A stretch of 64,000 nucleotides of DNA. Origin: Methylophilus sp. 14. Its GTDB lineage: Bacteria; Pseudomonadota; Gammaproteobacteria; Burkholderiales; Methylophilaceae. The stretch's first letter is position 1. Every line of letters begins with the position of its first letter. A program made the position numbers and the translations under genes. Below, piece after piece: positions 39,670-49,426 of the stretch. The stretch covers positions 124,001 to 188,000 of the forward strand of contig NZ_JADKYS010000004.1 in the NCBI RefSeq assembly GCF_015354345.1, read 5' to 3'. The notes under the pieces were generated by a model. It saw nothing but the letters and a program-made list of their open reading frames with translations, ran no database searches and was not told the origin of the DNA.

Positions 39670-40734
39670 TCAGAAACTCCTGCCGATCGTGATCGAGCCG
39701 TACACGGGCGCATCATCTTGGCCGGAGAATTCGCGGGTACGATAATATTTCGCTACTGCCAAACGCCATTGATCTTTATAGAATGCGAAGCCATAACCCA
39801 GATCAGCCACGACTGCTTTCTTATCGACACTATGGCTTGAACTAAAGGTATTTCCATCCAGAGTAATATCGTGCAATACCCACCTTGCATCGAAAGCGGC
39901 AAAAAAGTGACCGTTCCATTGACCGTCACCTGCAGCATGCACTGGTGCGGTATTCTCTCCTGCTGGTCGTAGTGGTGCGGTCCCAAAATCATCAGGTAGG
40001 TGCCAACCGAAGCGCCACTCACCCCCAAAGTTCGCATAGGTAGCAAAATTGCCCAGACTACCGCCCCAATGCCTTATGTAATCCCAACTCCAACCGGAAT
40101 AGAGAGGAGAACTCACCACACGTTTACGACGTTCATGCAAAAGCTGTACAACGGGTTCATTGCGTAGTTGATGATCCCATCCATAGAATTTGTCTACTCC
40201 GATGAGGTCATGCCACCAGTTTTGGGTATGCTCTGCACCAGATGCCGGACCTACCACACCGAAACGTATCTGCGAGGTCCGAAGGTGATCTTCGCTACGG
40301 GCGTTGTAACCTATGCTAAAAAGTAGAGCGCCTGCATAAGGACGATCATTCCGGATGAGATCTCTCCGCTCATTGTCTGTCGGTGTGTACATTACCTGAC
40401 CAATACCCAAGGTCATGTTTTGCTCGTCGAAGCCGTCAGGCTGTAATCTAGCCAAAAACTGATTCAGCCTCTGAACCAGAGTGGGAAGGCATGGATCGTT
40501 AATATAATCGGTCAGGTTGGGAGAGACCCAGCTGACTAGGAATCCATTGGTATAACCTTGATCCTGACCTTTACCGCCGAACATGTCGTTGTCTACACGC
40601 AGATTCACAGTGCCAGACGAATTGATTGGAGATTCACCAGAGCATGTGACACCTGCTGCTAGCGAGACAGACTGGTAGCTCATAAGACATATCCAGCAAG
40701 AGAGGATACGAAAGATTGAAAATGCTCTGATCAT
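39670..40734 (-). CDS. LpxR-like lipid A 3'-O-deacylase (DUF2219)
   Basis: Outer-membrane beta-barrel hydrolase family that removes the 3' acyloxyacyl chain of lipid A. After a signal peptide (to about residue 27, SVSLAAG) the first strand carries RVDNDMFGGKGQDQGYTNG, with the Asn/Asp residues of the LpxR calcium and active site. DRPYAGALL and a final SITIGRSF with C-terminal Phe follow. At 354 residues it is slightly longer than Salmonella LpxR (about 320). It lies between the ABC permease and the PRPP synthetase, so it appears to belong to the same regulon and may remodel the outer membrane when the efflux system is induced. Confidence 0.8.
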   Translation of the reverse strand: MIRAFSIFRILSCWICLMSYQSVSLAAGVTCSGESPINSSGTVNLRVDNDMFGGKGQDQGYTNGFLVSWVSPNLTDYINDPCLPTLVQRLNQFLARLQPDGFDEQNMTLGIGQVMYTPTDNERRDLIRNDRPYAGALLFSIGYNARSEDHLRTSQIRFGVVGPASGAEHTQNWWHDLIGVDKFYGWDHQLRNEPVVQLLHERRKRVVSSPLYSGWSWDYIRHWGGSLGNFATYANFGGEWRFGWHLPDDFGTAPLRPAGENTAPVHAAGDGQWNGHFFAAFDARWVLHDITLDGNTFSSSHSVDKKAVVADLGYGFAFYKDQWRLAVAKYYRTREFSGQDDAPVYGSITIGRSF

Positions 40735-40746
40735 AGGCAGTCTCTA

Positions 40747-41877
40747 CTAAGCCATTTGTGCAATGGTTTTGCGGAACCTTGCTAGAGATAGTGAGAACAG
40801 GACTCCGCCTATCAAGGCTAGACAAAGAAATGGTTTCCACACGACTTCTATGCCGGCACCACGATATAGAATGGCCTGACCAAGCTCAACGAAATGTGTG
40901 GTCGGGGCGGCCAGCATGAGTGTCTGAACCAGCTCAGGCATACTCTCTCGTGGGGTGTTGCCACCAGAAAGCATATCTAGTGGCATGAGCGTCAACATGA
41001 GCAGCATGCCGAATTGAGGCATGTTTCGGGCGAGTGTCGCAAGGAATATTCCCATCGACGTTGTTGCGAAAAGGTGCAGCGTAGTACCTACGAAGAATAA
41101 AGGTAGCGACCCCTCAATTGGGATACCTAAAAATCCCCGGATCATAAAATTCATAGACAGGATGGATGCGATTAAGACTACAAGTCCCATCGACCATATT
41201 TTGGATAACATGATCTCCGTCGGTGTGACGGGCATGACTAGCAGATGTTCGACAGTGCCATGTTCACGTTCACGGATGAGCGCTGCTCCAGTCAACACGA
41301 TAGATAACATCGTGATGTGATTGACGATCTGCATGAGTGCTGCAAACCATGACTTATTCAAAGAAGGATTGAAGCGCATGCGGACTACGGTATCTATGGG
41401 TAATGCAGTAGCGCCGCGATAACGTTGTACAAACTCACTGATCTCACCCATGACGATCTGTTGTATGGAGCCATTACCGGTGAATGCCTGACTCATGCGC
41501 GTTGCATCGATATTGAGTTGGAGTTCCGGCGATCTTCCTGCCAATACGTTTTGCTGGAACTTGGGTGGAATCACCAATACGAATGTATATTTACCCTCAT
41601 CCATTACTTTATCCACTTCAGGCAGTTGGATCAGTTGGGGTGGATTGAAATAGGGGGGATAAAAAGCTGAGACGATACGTTGGGATAGAGCCGAAACGTC
41701 TTCATCCACGATCGCTATCGGCGCATTCTGAAGGGTCTCCGGCTGAGATGTGGATGATAGGTACAGTGAGTAGGTGAACACGTACACTATCAATACGAGC
41801 ATCATTGGATCGCGCCAAAGACTCCAGATCTCCTTCACGCCCAAACGATAGATATTATCTAAATGTTTGCTCTTCAT
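40747..41877 (-). CDS. ABC-2 type permease (YhhJ-like)
   Basis: Inner-membrane half of an ABC exporter. One N-terminal helix is followed by a large extracytoplasmic loop and a C-terminal block of about five helices, the ABC-2 layout. Family motifs include IREREHGTVEHLLVMPVTP and SGGNTPRESMPELVQ. At 376 residues it matches YhhJ-type partners of RbbA-like ATPases. It starts one base after the ATPase/permease gene's stop, so they are coupled. Substrate unknown. Confidence 0.9.
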   Translation of the reverse strand: MKSKHLDNIYRLGVKEIWSLWRDPMMLVLIVYVFTYSLYLSSTSQPETLQNAPIAIVDEDVSALSQRIVSAFYPPYFNPPQLIQLPEVDKVMDEGKYTFVLVIPPKFQQNVLAGRSPELQLNIDATRMSQAFTGNGSIQQIVMGEISEFVQRYRGATALPIDTVVRMRFNPSLNKSWFAALMQIVNHITMLSIVLTGAALIREREHGTVEHLLVMPVTPTEIMLSKIWSMGLVVLIASILSMNFMIRGFLGIPIEGSLPLFFVGTTLHLFATTSMGIFLATLARNMPQFGMLLMLTLMPLDMLSGGNTPRESMPELVQTLMLAAPTTHFVELGQAILYRGAGIEVVWKPFLCLALIGGVLFSLSLARFRKTIAQMA

Positions 41878-41878
41878 C

Positions 41879-44629
41879 TCAATGCTCCTGCTTTCTTACA
41901 AGAAGGATAGAGACAGAGATGATGACAAGGGAAGATATCGCAATCGGTAGGATCGAAGCTGCAATATCATTGAAATGAAGTGCTTTGCTGAATATACCTC
42001 GACTGATTAAAACCATGTGACTTACCGGGTAGACCTCTCCTATGATTCTTGAGAAGCCTTGCATCGATGAGACAGGATTGATGATGCCGGAATACTGAAT
42101 CGCAGGGATCATTGTGCCGATCATGGTAAAGAACATCGCTGCGATCTGGCTTTTAGTCACAGAAGAAGCGAGCAGTCCCATACCTGTAGCAGAGAAGCTG
42201 AAAACGAGTGCTGCCAGACTCAACGTGATAAAACTGCCTGTGATCGGTACTCCAAATATCGTGATCGCAAGCAATACCATTAAAAGGAAATTGACCATGG
42301 CCAATGCCACGTATGGCAATTGCTTGCCAAGAATGAATTCCATCCGAGTCACGGGAGTCACGTAAAGATTGATGATTGACCCGGTCTCCTTCTCACGGAC
42401 GACAGCAAGTGCAGTCAACATAGCGGGTAACATCAAGAGCAACATAGGAATGACTGCAGGGACGATTGCAGGCAGACTGCGCACATCAGGATTGTATCGG
42501 TAGCGGGTCTCGAAGCTTGCTGTTAATGGCGGTGTCCCTCCATTACGCTCGACTTGTTGAGTGCTCAACCAGTGTTGATGCATTCCTTGCACATAGCCAT
42601 TGATGGTTTCGGCACGCTGAGGCATAGCCCCATCAATCCATATCCCGATCTGGACCTCATTACCCTTGAGAGCTTTCTGAGCAAATCCTGTGGGAATCTC
42701 TATCGCGAGTGATAGCTCTCCACTTCGCATGCGTTTATCAAGTTCGTCGTAATCACTGATAGCAGGTTGCTCGACAAAATATCGTGATCCTGAAAGTTGT
42801 AGAGCGTAATCCCGACTCAAGGAGGTCTGATCCCGATCAAGGATCGCATAGCGCAAATCCTCAACGTCCATGCTGATGCCAAAACCGATGGCGAACATCA
42901 GAATGATTGACCCACCAAGGGCAAGAGCAGCTCTGATTGGATCGCGTTGTAGCTCAAGCGTCTCACGCCACAGATAACTAATCATCCGCCGAAGACTGAA
43001 GATCGAATGCCGGGTGGGATTTGTTTGGTTCATGGAAGGTGACGGGGCAGGCTTCTCCTCTGCCTCAGGTGAGGATGGGACTGCATTGCCGCCGCCGGCA
43101 TCGATCAGGTATCCGATGAAAGCCTCTTCAAGCGTGCTGGCATGACGCTTTTTTACTAGTGATGCAGGTGTATCGCTATCTAGTACTTTCCCCGCATGCA
43201 TCATCGACATGCGATCACATCTCTCAGCCTCATTCATGAAGTGAGTCGAAATGAATATGGTGACTTTATCTCGTCTGGATAACTCGATCAAAAGTTGCCA
43301 GAAGGCATCGCGTGCGACCGGATCCACTCCAGAGGTCGGCTCATCAAGAATGAGTAACTCTGGCTTGTGGACCATTGCTACAGCCAAAGAAAGGCGTTGT
43401 CGTATGCCTAATGGAAGACTATCCGGTATCTGACTCATGCAATCACCAAGACCGAAGCGTTCTGCCATTTCGCGAATACGATAAGGGATCACGTTCTCAG
43501 GGACATGGAATAATCTGGCATGCAAGACTAAGTTCTGCTCTACGGTCAGCTCCCCATACAGGGAGAAAGCCTGAGACATGTAACCTACACGACGACGCGT
43601 ATCGATATCATTTGGATCGACTTCATGACCGAATAGCCAAGCTTTGCCATCACTGGCTGGTAGTAATCCGGTAAGCATCTTCATGGTGGTCGTCTTGCCA
43701 CAGCCGTTGGAACCCAAGAAACCGAATATCTCACCGCGGCGAATGCGGAATGAGACTTTGTCGACAGCCACAAAATCGCCAAATCGCATCGTGAGGTCTT
43801 TTGCCTCGATCGCAATATCATCTGCGTCCACATTTAGAGGAGGAATCTCCACCGATCTGTAGTCGCGTTTTTTGTCGATCGGGAGTAAGGCGATGAATGC
43901 AGACTCCAGTGAGTTTGTCGAAGTCTGGGCTAATAATTCGGCAGGTGTACCAGTAGCCAGGATCTTGCCTTCATCCATGGCAATCAGCCAATCAAAGTCT
44001 TGAGCCTCATCCATATAGGCGGTGGCTACAATGACGCTCATACTTGGACGTTGGCGTCTCATCCGTGTGATCAGATCCCAGAACTGTGCCCGCGCCAATG
44101 GATCCACACCGGTCGTAGGTTCATCAAGGATCAATAGGTCAGGGTCATGTATCAAGGCGCAGCAAAGCCCGAGTTTTTGCTTCATGCCTCCGGACAATTT
44201 TCCAGCGGGACGGGATAGAAATTTCTGTAGTCCAGTCGCATGTGTCAGATCATCGATACGACGACGACGCTCTCTAGCGTCATGTCCGAATAGTCGTGCG
44301 AAGAACTGGAGATTCTCCTCGACCGAAAGTGTCGGATAAAGATTACGGCCTAGACCTTGTGGCATGTAAGCGATGCGTGGGCAAACGATGTCCCGATGTT
44401 TAGGATCCCGTATATCTCCACCCAGAACTTCTACAGTACCCTCCTGGACTTTACGGGCTCCAGCGATCAGAGATAGCAAGCTGGATTTACCCACGCCATC
44501 AGGACCAATCAAACCAACCACACATCCTGAGGGGATATCCTGATCCAGTCCATCGATCGCGATCACCTCTTTATAGTTGAGGCGCACCCCCTGAAGTCGG
44601 ATAACCGGTTGTGATGTTCCGGGCACCAT
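41879..44629 (-). CDS. Fused double ABC ATPase and ABC-2 permease (RbbA/YhiH-like)
   Basis: The 916 residues contain two nucleotide-binding domains and a C-terminal ABC-2 membrane domain. The first domain has Walker [10 protein letters not shown] and signature [11 protein letters not shown] with [12 protein letters not shown]. The second has [11 protein letters not shown] and the deviating signature [11 protein letters not shown] with [12 protein letters not shown]. The E. coli namesake was described as a ribosome-bound ATPase, but the yhiI-rbbA-yhhJ gene order and the membrane domain point to an exporter with adaptor and outer-membrane channel. That order is reproduced here with an added NodT-type channel. 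Confidence 0.92.
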   Translation of the reverse strand: MVPGTSQPVIRLQGVRLNYKEVIAIDGLDQDIPSGCVVGLIGPDGVGKSSLLSLIAGARKVQEGTVEVLGGDIRDPKHRDIVCPRIAYMPQGLGRNLYPTLSVEENLQFFARLFGHDARERRRRIDDLTHATGLQKFLSRPAGKLSGGMKQKLGLCCALIHDPDLLILDEPTTGVDPLARAQFWDLITRMRRQRPSMSVIVATAYMDEAQDFDWLIAMDEGKILATGTPAELLAQTSTNSLESAFIALLPIDKKRDYRSVEIPPLNVDADDIAIEAKDLTMRFGDFVAVDKVSFRIRRGEIFGFLGSNGCGKTTTMKMLTGLLPASDGKAWLFGHEVDPNDIDTRRRVGYMSQAFSLYGELTVEQNLVLHARLFHVPENVIPYRIREMAERFGLGDCMSQIPDSLPLGIRQRLSLAVAMVHKPELLILDEPTSGVDPVARDAFWQLLIELSRRDKVTIFISTHFMNEAERCDRMSMMHAGKVLDSDTPASLVKKRHASTLEEAFIGYLIDAGGGNAVPSSPEAEEKPAPSPSMNQTNPTRHSIFSLRRMISYLWRETLELQRDPIRAALALGGSIILMFAIGFGISMDVEDLRYAILDRDQTSLSRDYALQLSGSRYFVEQPAISDYDELDKRMRSGELSLAIEIPTGFAQKALKGNEVQIGIWIDGAMPQRAETINGYVQGMHQHWLSTQQVERNGGTPPLTASFETRYRYNPDVRSLPAIVPAVIPMLLLMLPAMLTALAVVREKETGSIINLYVTPVTRMEFILGKQLPYVALAMVNFLLMVLLAITIFGVPITGSFITLSLAALVFSFSATGMGLLASSVTKSQIAAMFFTMIGTMIPAIQYSGIINPVSSMQGFSRIIGEVYPVSHMVLISRGIFSKALHFNDIAASILPIAISSLVIISVSILLVRKQEH

Positions 44630-44632
44630 AGG

Positions 44633-45727
44633 TTATTCAGGCTTTGTTTGCAGGGAAGGATTGATCTTCAGGGATTCTGGCCATTCAGCCTTGTGATCTA
44701 CTCTCAACCACGCGACCCCTGGGACACCGGTTTTTACTTGTTCCAGATGTTGGCGAAGAAGATCAGGAGATATCTGGGCACGTACGCGAAACATCAGTTT
44801 TTGACGTTCACTCGCTGTTTCCACGGTCTTCGGCGTGAATTGAGCCTGACTAGCCACAAAAGAGACTTTTGCTGGGATGATGACGCCTGGTATCGCATCC
44901 AGTACAAGACGGACTTCGCTGCCTAGTGCGATCCTGCCAGCCACTGTTTCAGGTACGAAGAAGGTCATAGATACATCAGATAGATCTAACATATTGATGA
45001 CACGGCCACCTGCACCAAGGACCTCCCCAGGTTGAGCTACTCTGATCTGCACACGTCCATCACGTGGAGCTTTCAATTCGCTATCGGATATCTCGGCAGC
45101 TATCCGGCTGATCGTTGCCTTGGCCGCATTAGCGCGCGCCTCTGAACCAGTCCATTGCGCCTTTGCAGCCACTACAGCAGATTCAGCGGCAATGGTCTGA
45201 GCTTTTGCTGCGGTTACTGCTGCTTCAGCGCTGCGTGTACGCGCTTTGTCATCGTCCAATTCTTGCAATGATGCTGCACCCTCATGACTCAAGGTCTCTG
45301 AGCGAGTCAGACGTCTATGAGCCGCATCGAGCTCAGCTTCGCGTTGGGCTACCTGTGCTTTGACTGCCGCCACATCACTCTCGCGTAGACTGATTTGGGC
45401 CTTAGCTGCTGCAATCGCATGCAATGCCTCCTGATGCCCTGCTACTGCCTCTTCATATTGAGCTTGCAAGGTGGTGATCTGCATATTCGCCAATGTTTGG
45501 CCAGCCTGAACGAAATCACCCTCTCTTACCATAACCGACTCGACTCGTCCTGGCAGCTTTGTTGAGACATCCACTTCTGTTGCCTCAATACGACCATTCC
45601 CGCTAACAAAGCCCTCCATCGATTCACTGGCTTTATACAATGACCAGCCATACCAACCGCCGATGATGGCTAGAACAATGATTGCCAGAATGGTGAGTTG
45701 TTTATTTGATGGTGTTGGAAATGCCAT
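44633..45727 (-). CDS. HlyD-family periplasmic adaptor (YhiI-like)
   Basis: Periplasmic adaptor linking the ABC exporter to the outer-membrane channel. The start MAFPTPSNKQLTIL at 45727 gives 364 residues and puts the single membrane anchor (ILAIIVLAIIGGWYGWSL) at the N-terminus. The ATG at 45775 would overlap the preceding gene. Lipoyl halves are around GRVESVMVREGDFVQAGQTLA and LKAPRDGRVQIRVAQPGEVL, separated by an Ala/Glu-rich coiled coil of about 110 residues. Three bases separate it from the ATPase gene. Confidence 0.92.
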   Translation of the reverse strand: MAFPTPSNKQLTILAIIVLAIIGGWYGWSLYKASESMEGFVSGNGRIEATEVDVSTKLPGRVESVMVREGDFVQAGQTLANMQITTLQAQYEEAVAGHQEALHAIAAAKAQISLRESDVAAVKAQVAQREAELDAAHRRLTRSETLSHEGAASLQELDDDKARTRSAEAAVTAAKAQTIAAESAVVAAKAQWTGSEARANAAKATISRIAAEISDSELKAPRDGRVQIRVAQPGEVLGAGGRVINMLDLSDVSMTFFVPETVAGRIALGSEVRLVLDAIPGVIIPAKVSFVASQAQFTPKTVETASERQKLMFRVRAQISPDLLRQHLEQVKTGVPGVAWLRVDHKAEWPESLKINPSLQTKPE

Positions 45728-45737
45728 AGATTTGACC

Positions 45738-47189
45738 TTAAGGTGTAGAGGTGGTGATAGGGTCATTTTGACCATTGATTGGGAGGTCTATCGCGCCTCC
45801 ACCAAGTGCGGTGTATAGCGCGATGTGACTCGACAATAGATTGCGTCGCATCTGAACCAATTGTTGCTGGACCTCCAGCAATTCACGCTGGGCATCTAGA
45901 ACTTCAAGATAAGTCGCGGCACCGTTGTCATATCTAAGTTGTGCTAATCTGGCTCTAACGGATTGCGCCTCTAGGGATTGGCGTTGAATGGCGATTTGTT
46001 CGGTTAGCCATTTTTTTGAAGCCAATGCATCAGATACTTCACGGAATGCAACCTGAATCGTCCGTTCGTATTCAGCTATGGCCATATTGCTACGAACTTG
46101 AGCAAGATCAAGGCTAGCCTGCCTGCGCCCCGCATCAAAGATAGGCAGGGATATCGTTGGTACAAAGGACCATGCCCGACTGCCATGGTCGAACAAACCG
46201 TCTAGCTCAGAACTAGCGGTACCAAAGCTTCCTACCAATGTGATTCGCGGGAAGAAAGCAGCTCGGGCTGCCCGAATGTTCGCTTGCCTGCTTTTAAGGC
46301 GATATTCTGCAGCAACGATGTCTGGACGGACGGCCAGCAGATCAGATGGCAGTCCCACACGTAATGGTGCAAAGACTGCATCATCACGTAATCGGGTGTT
46401 GGACATCGGAGATAACTCAATAGGGACACCTATGAGTTGAGATATGGCGTGAGCCTGTATGGCACGAGCCTGTTGCAATTGCGCTCCCAGACTCCGCGCC
46501 TGTAACAGAAGCGTTTCGACCTGACTCAATTCCAGTTTGGAAACGGAGCCCACTTCGTTACGGCGCCGAAAGATCCTTGCCGACTCTTCACGGGTAGCGA
46601 TCGTTTCGCTTGCCAACGCTATCCTCTCGTCGAGTTCGCGGAGTCTTAGATAAGCGTTCGCAACTTCTGAGATAAGGGAGATGCGAGTAGCACGCTGTGC
46701 TGCTTCTGTCGCAAGGTACTCCTGAAGGGCTGCATCCTTGAGATTTCGTACTCTTCCCCAAAGATCCAACTCCCATGTATTCAGGCCTACATAAGCCTCA
46801 TAATCCCCCGTGACCAATGAGCGACCGGTCGGGTTAAGATCACCTGGCAATCGGCTTCGTGCCGCTTGTGCACCTAAGCCGATCGATGGGAATAGTTCCG
46901 CACGCTGTATCCCATAAGAAGCTCTTGACTCTTGAACACGTAAGAGTGCTAGACGGAGATCCTTATTGTTGGTGAGCGCTGAATCGATGAGTGAGGTAAG
47001 TTGGGAGTCTACAAAATAGTCTCGCCACTGCAAGTCCTTTGCCGAGACGCCATCAGCGTCGTTGAAGGAAACATCCGCAGGCCATGATCTGGTGACCGAT
47101 AGATCAGGAACTGATGGTTTCTCATGCAACGTGGAGCAGCCTGTAAGAACAGCAGCTAGTGCAACGTAATTAAGAAACCTGCTCATCAT
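45738..47189 (-). CDS. NodT-family outer-membrane efflux lipoprotein
   Basis: TolC-like channel of the RND/ABC outer-membrane factor class. Start at MMSRFLNYVALAAVLTGC (47189 or 47186) gives a lipoprotein signal with lipobox LTGC; the longer frame from 47279 adds 30 hydrophilic residues that would spoil it. Two repeated OEP domains are visible, with the family motifs RAELFPSIGLGAQ, GTASSELDGLFDHG and LDAQRELLEVQQQLV. It is the first gene of the minus-strand operon, beside the operator region. Confidence 0.92.
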   Translation of the reverse strand: MMSRFLNYVALAAVLTGCSTLHEKPSVPDLSVTRSWPADVSFNDADGVSAKDLQWRDYFVDSQLTSLIDSALTNNKDLRLALLRVQESRASYGIQRAELFPSIGLGAQAARSRLPGDLNPTGRSLVTGDYEAYVGLNTWELDLWGRVRNLKDAALQEYLATEAAQRATRISLISEVANAYLRLRELDERIALASETIATREESARIFRRRNEVGSVSKLELSQVETLLLQARSLGAQLQQARAIQAHAISQLIGVPIELSPMSNTRLRDDAVFAPLRVGLPSDLLAVRPDIVAAEYRLKSRQANIRAARAAFFPRITLVGSFGTASSELDGLFDHGSRAWSFVPTISLPIFDAGRRQASLDLAQVRSNMAIAEYERTIQVAFREVSDALASKKWLTEQIAIQRQSLEAQSVRARLAQLRYDNGAATYLEVLDAQRELLEVQQQLVQMRRNLLSSHIALYTALGGGAIDLPINGQNDPITTSTP

Positions 47190-47311
47190 AGGCTTATGTA
47201 CACCATCCATTAATGGATGTGGTTTGCCATTAAGTGACTGTTTCTCCACATCCTGAGTTCGAGATCCATAAAGCTGCATTTGATTCCCAACAGTAAAACT
47301 GACGCAATTTA

Positions 47312-47329
47312 AACGATTAATCTATCGTT
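47312..47329. promoter_or_regulatory. TetR-type operator 1 (left operon side)
   Basis: AACGATTAATCTATCGTT, a dyad of AACGAT/ATCGTT half-sites. It is the exact reverse complement of operator 2. Read toward the left operon it is immediately followed by TTAAAT, a possible -10 hexamer. Confidence 0.75.
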
Positions 47330-47342
47330 AGTGAGTTTCAGT

Positions 47343-47373
47343 TTATCACAAACGATAGATTAATCGTTATAAT
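47343..47373 (+). promoter_or_regulatory. Promoter of the right (tetR-gltS-xfp-ackA) operon
   Basis: A perfect TATAAT (47368-47373) with candidate -35 TTATCA (47343-47348) or ATCACA (47345-47350). Operator 2 fills the spacer, so repressor binding would block polymerase. Confidence 0.55.
47351..47368. promoter_or_regulatory. TetR-type operator 2 (right operon side)
   Basis: AACGATAGATTAATCGTT, identical to operator 1 on the other strand; centres are 39 bases apart. It lies between the -35 and -10 regions of the right promoter. Confidence 0.78.
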
Positions 47374-47454
47374 CAAAACAAGTATCGCCTAAGAGTCATG
47401 TGCGCAAACTTTCCGTGTTAACGTGTACTCCCCATTAGATTTGGAATCCATTGA

Positions 47455-48138
47455 ATGCCTCAGGTTTTAGAGAAATCACATCTTAAAAAGCGTACACGTC
47501 TTGCGCCGGAAGTACGTAAGCAGCTGATCCTTGATGCGGCACTGACTGAGTTCAGTGAGCGTGGATATGACGGTGCCAGTACGACATTGATCGCCAAAAG
47601 GGCTGGCTTGGCACAGGCGGGTATATATGCGCACTTCAAAAGCAAGGAAGACATATTAGGCGCATTACTTTTTGAGGTACTCATGCCTCGTTGGGCTCCG
47701 TGGCTCGATCCAGAGCGACCTTTGGATGAGAAGGCTTTAGACCAATGGATCGATAATACCCATGATTCGATAGCTGATCCCAAATTTCAGGCTGTGATTC
47801 GAATCTTGATCTCAGATGGGTTCTGATTCCCGAAAATGATCAAAGAGTGGCACAAAAATGTCATAAGGCCTTATTTCGCGGCACAGCAACAAGCCGCAGA
47901 CAAGCTAGTCAGTGAAGAGAAGATGCAGTCGAATGTGCTGACAGACGTTTTCCTGATGGCAATATCACCAGTGGTTCATGTCCTCATGATGCATCTGGTT
48001 CTTGGCACTGAAGAGGATGGAGCGAAAGAAGAGATTCAGACTTTACGAGAGGCGCATAGAAGGATGTTCAAAGAGTTGATCGGAAGCAGGCTGGCAAATA
48101 ATGGTTCTGCAAATGACTCCAATGGCGGTAACACCTAG
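47455..48138 (+). pseudogene. TetR-family regulator interrupted by an in-frame TGA
   Basis: The N-terminal DNA-binding domain is intact (ILDAALTEFSERGYDGASTT, IAKRAGLAQAGIYAHFKSK). After 123 codons the frame stops at TGA (47824-47826). Translation continues in the same frame FPKMIKEWHKNVIRPYF through a normal TetR C-terminal domain to 48138. Relatives usually have Arg before FPEL/FPKM, so a CGA-to-TGA change is the simple explanation. The truncated protein would bind DNA poorly because it lacks most of the dimer interface. Divergent from the efflux operon, with two operators between. Sequencing error or readthrough cannot be excluded. Confidence 0.75.
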
Positions 48139-48169
48139 AGCTCGATATGGGTCACTCCGGTAAAGACTG

Positions 48170-49414
48170 ATGTCTATGAGTTCAGTGATCAACAATATCT
48201 ATGGACACTCTTTGGCATTGAGTGGATTTGTTAGTTTAACCATCGCCATTCTGTTGTTGTTTATTGGTAAAGGTGTCGTCGCCAGAACCGCTTTGATGAG
48301 GGAATACGGTATACCAGAGTCTATGGTTGGCGGATTACTTTGTGCGATCCTAGTATGTGTATTGCATTACACGATCAGTTTAGATACCTCTTTTGAACTG
48401 GATGCCCGGGATGATCTTCTACTTTATTTCTTTGCGGCACTTGGATTAAGTTCGAATATCCGGCAGCTACCTAGCGGTGGTAAGTATCTTGTGCTGCTGC
48501 TTTTTCTATCAACGATCTTCATTATTTTGCAGAATTCCTTGGGAATGATGATGGCATCTTTATTTGGTATGGATCCACATGCCGGATTATTGGTGGGTTC
48601 CATCTCTCTTACTGGTGGAGTGGGTACTACGCTTGCATGGGCCCCGCATTTCGAGGGACAACTTGGTATCGATTCTGCAAGTGAGTTAGGAATCGCAGCT
48701 AACATGGTCGGTATGGTTTCTGCCTGCTTCATCGGTGGACCGATTGCCAGTTGGTTGATGCGGCGTCATTCGGTCAAACCATCAGCAGATTCAGAACTGG
48801 AAGTGGGGAAGCTTTTCAAAAAAGAACTGACTAGCCAGCTCGATTATTACGGAGTGCTGTTAGCTATTTTCTGGCTGAATATCGCTCTTATCTTGGGATC
48901 TAGCATCAGTGAATTGATCAAATTGACTGACCTGAATCTTCCAGGATTCGTTGGCTGCTTGATAGCCGGGACATTACTTCGATCTATCGGTGACTTATTG
49001 CTTCCTAATGGAGGACGGCTCTGGCGATTCAATGAGATGAAATCTGGAATAGCTTTGATTTCAGACATTAGTCTCGGGTTATTTATCACGATGGCGATCA
49101 TGGGTCTCCAACTGTGGGAGATTCAGCCTATTCTCGGATTCATAACAGTCACGATGTCATTGCAGATAATACTGACCATACTTTTTACGGTTTTTCTCGT
49201 ATTCCGGTTAATGGGGCGCGATTATGAAGCAACGGTCGTTTGTTCTGGTTTTGGCGGGATCGCCTTGGGATCCACAGCAACGGCTGTCGCTAACATGACC
49301 GCTGTATCTCGCCAATATGGCGCAGCACCTCGCGCCTTCCTGATAGTGCCGTTGGTATGCGGATTCTTTATCGACCTTATCAATGCCCTGATTATTGGTC
49401 TTATGTCTGATTGA
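48170..49414 (+). CDS. GltS-type sodium/glutamate symporter family protein
   Basis: Inner-membrane transporter, 414 residues, about ten to twelve spans in two inverted halves. Family signatures are YGIPESMVGGLLCAI near residue 45, SISLTGGVGTTLAWAP in the first re-entrant loop and GFGGIALGSTATAVANM in the second. E. coli GltS takes up glutamate with sodium; distant members may carry other carboxylates. The start is MSMSSVINN at 48170 (or the second Met). It lies 31 bases after tetR and 12 before xfp, so it is part of the right operon; glutamate uptake has no obvious link to phosphoketolase. Confidence 0.8.
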   Translation: MSMSSVINNIYGHSLALSGFVSLTIAILLLFIGKGVVARTALMREYGIPESMVGGLLCAILVCVLHYTISLDTSFELDARDDLLLYFFAALGLSSNIRQLPSGGKYLVLLLFLSTIFIILQNSLGMMMASLFGMDPHAGLLVGSISLTGGVGTTLAWAPHFEGQLGIDSASELGIAANMVGMVSACFIGGPIASWLMRRHSVKPSADSELEVGKLFKKELTSQLDYYGVLLAIFWLNIALILGSSISELIKLTDLNLPGFVGCLIAGTLLRSIGDLLLPNGGRLWRFNEMKSGIALISDISLGLFITMAIMGLQLWEIQPILGFITVTMSLQIILTILFTVFLVFRLMGRDYEATVVCSGFGGIALGSTATAVANMTAVSRQYGAAPRAFLIVPLVCGFFIDLINALIIGLMSD

Positions 49415-49426
49415 GTTGGAGGATTT

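Noticed and set aside
45738-47279. Longer start for the outer-membrane efflux gene
   Set aside because: The extra 30 residues are hydrophilic and would bury the lipoprotein signal with its LTGC lipobox.
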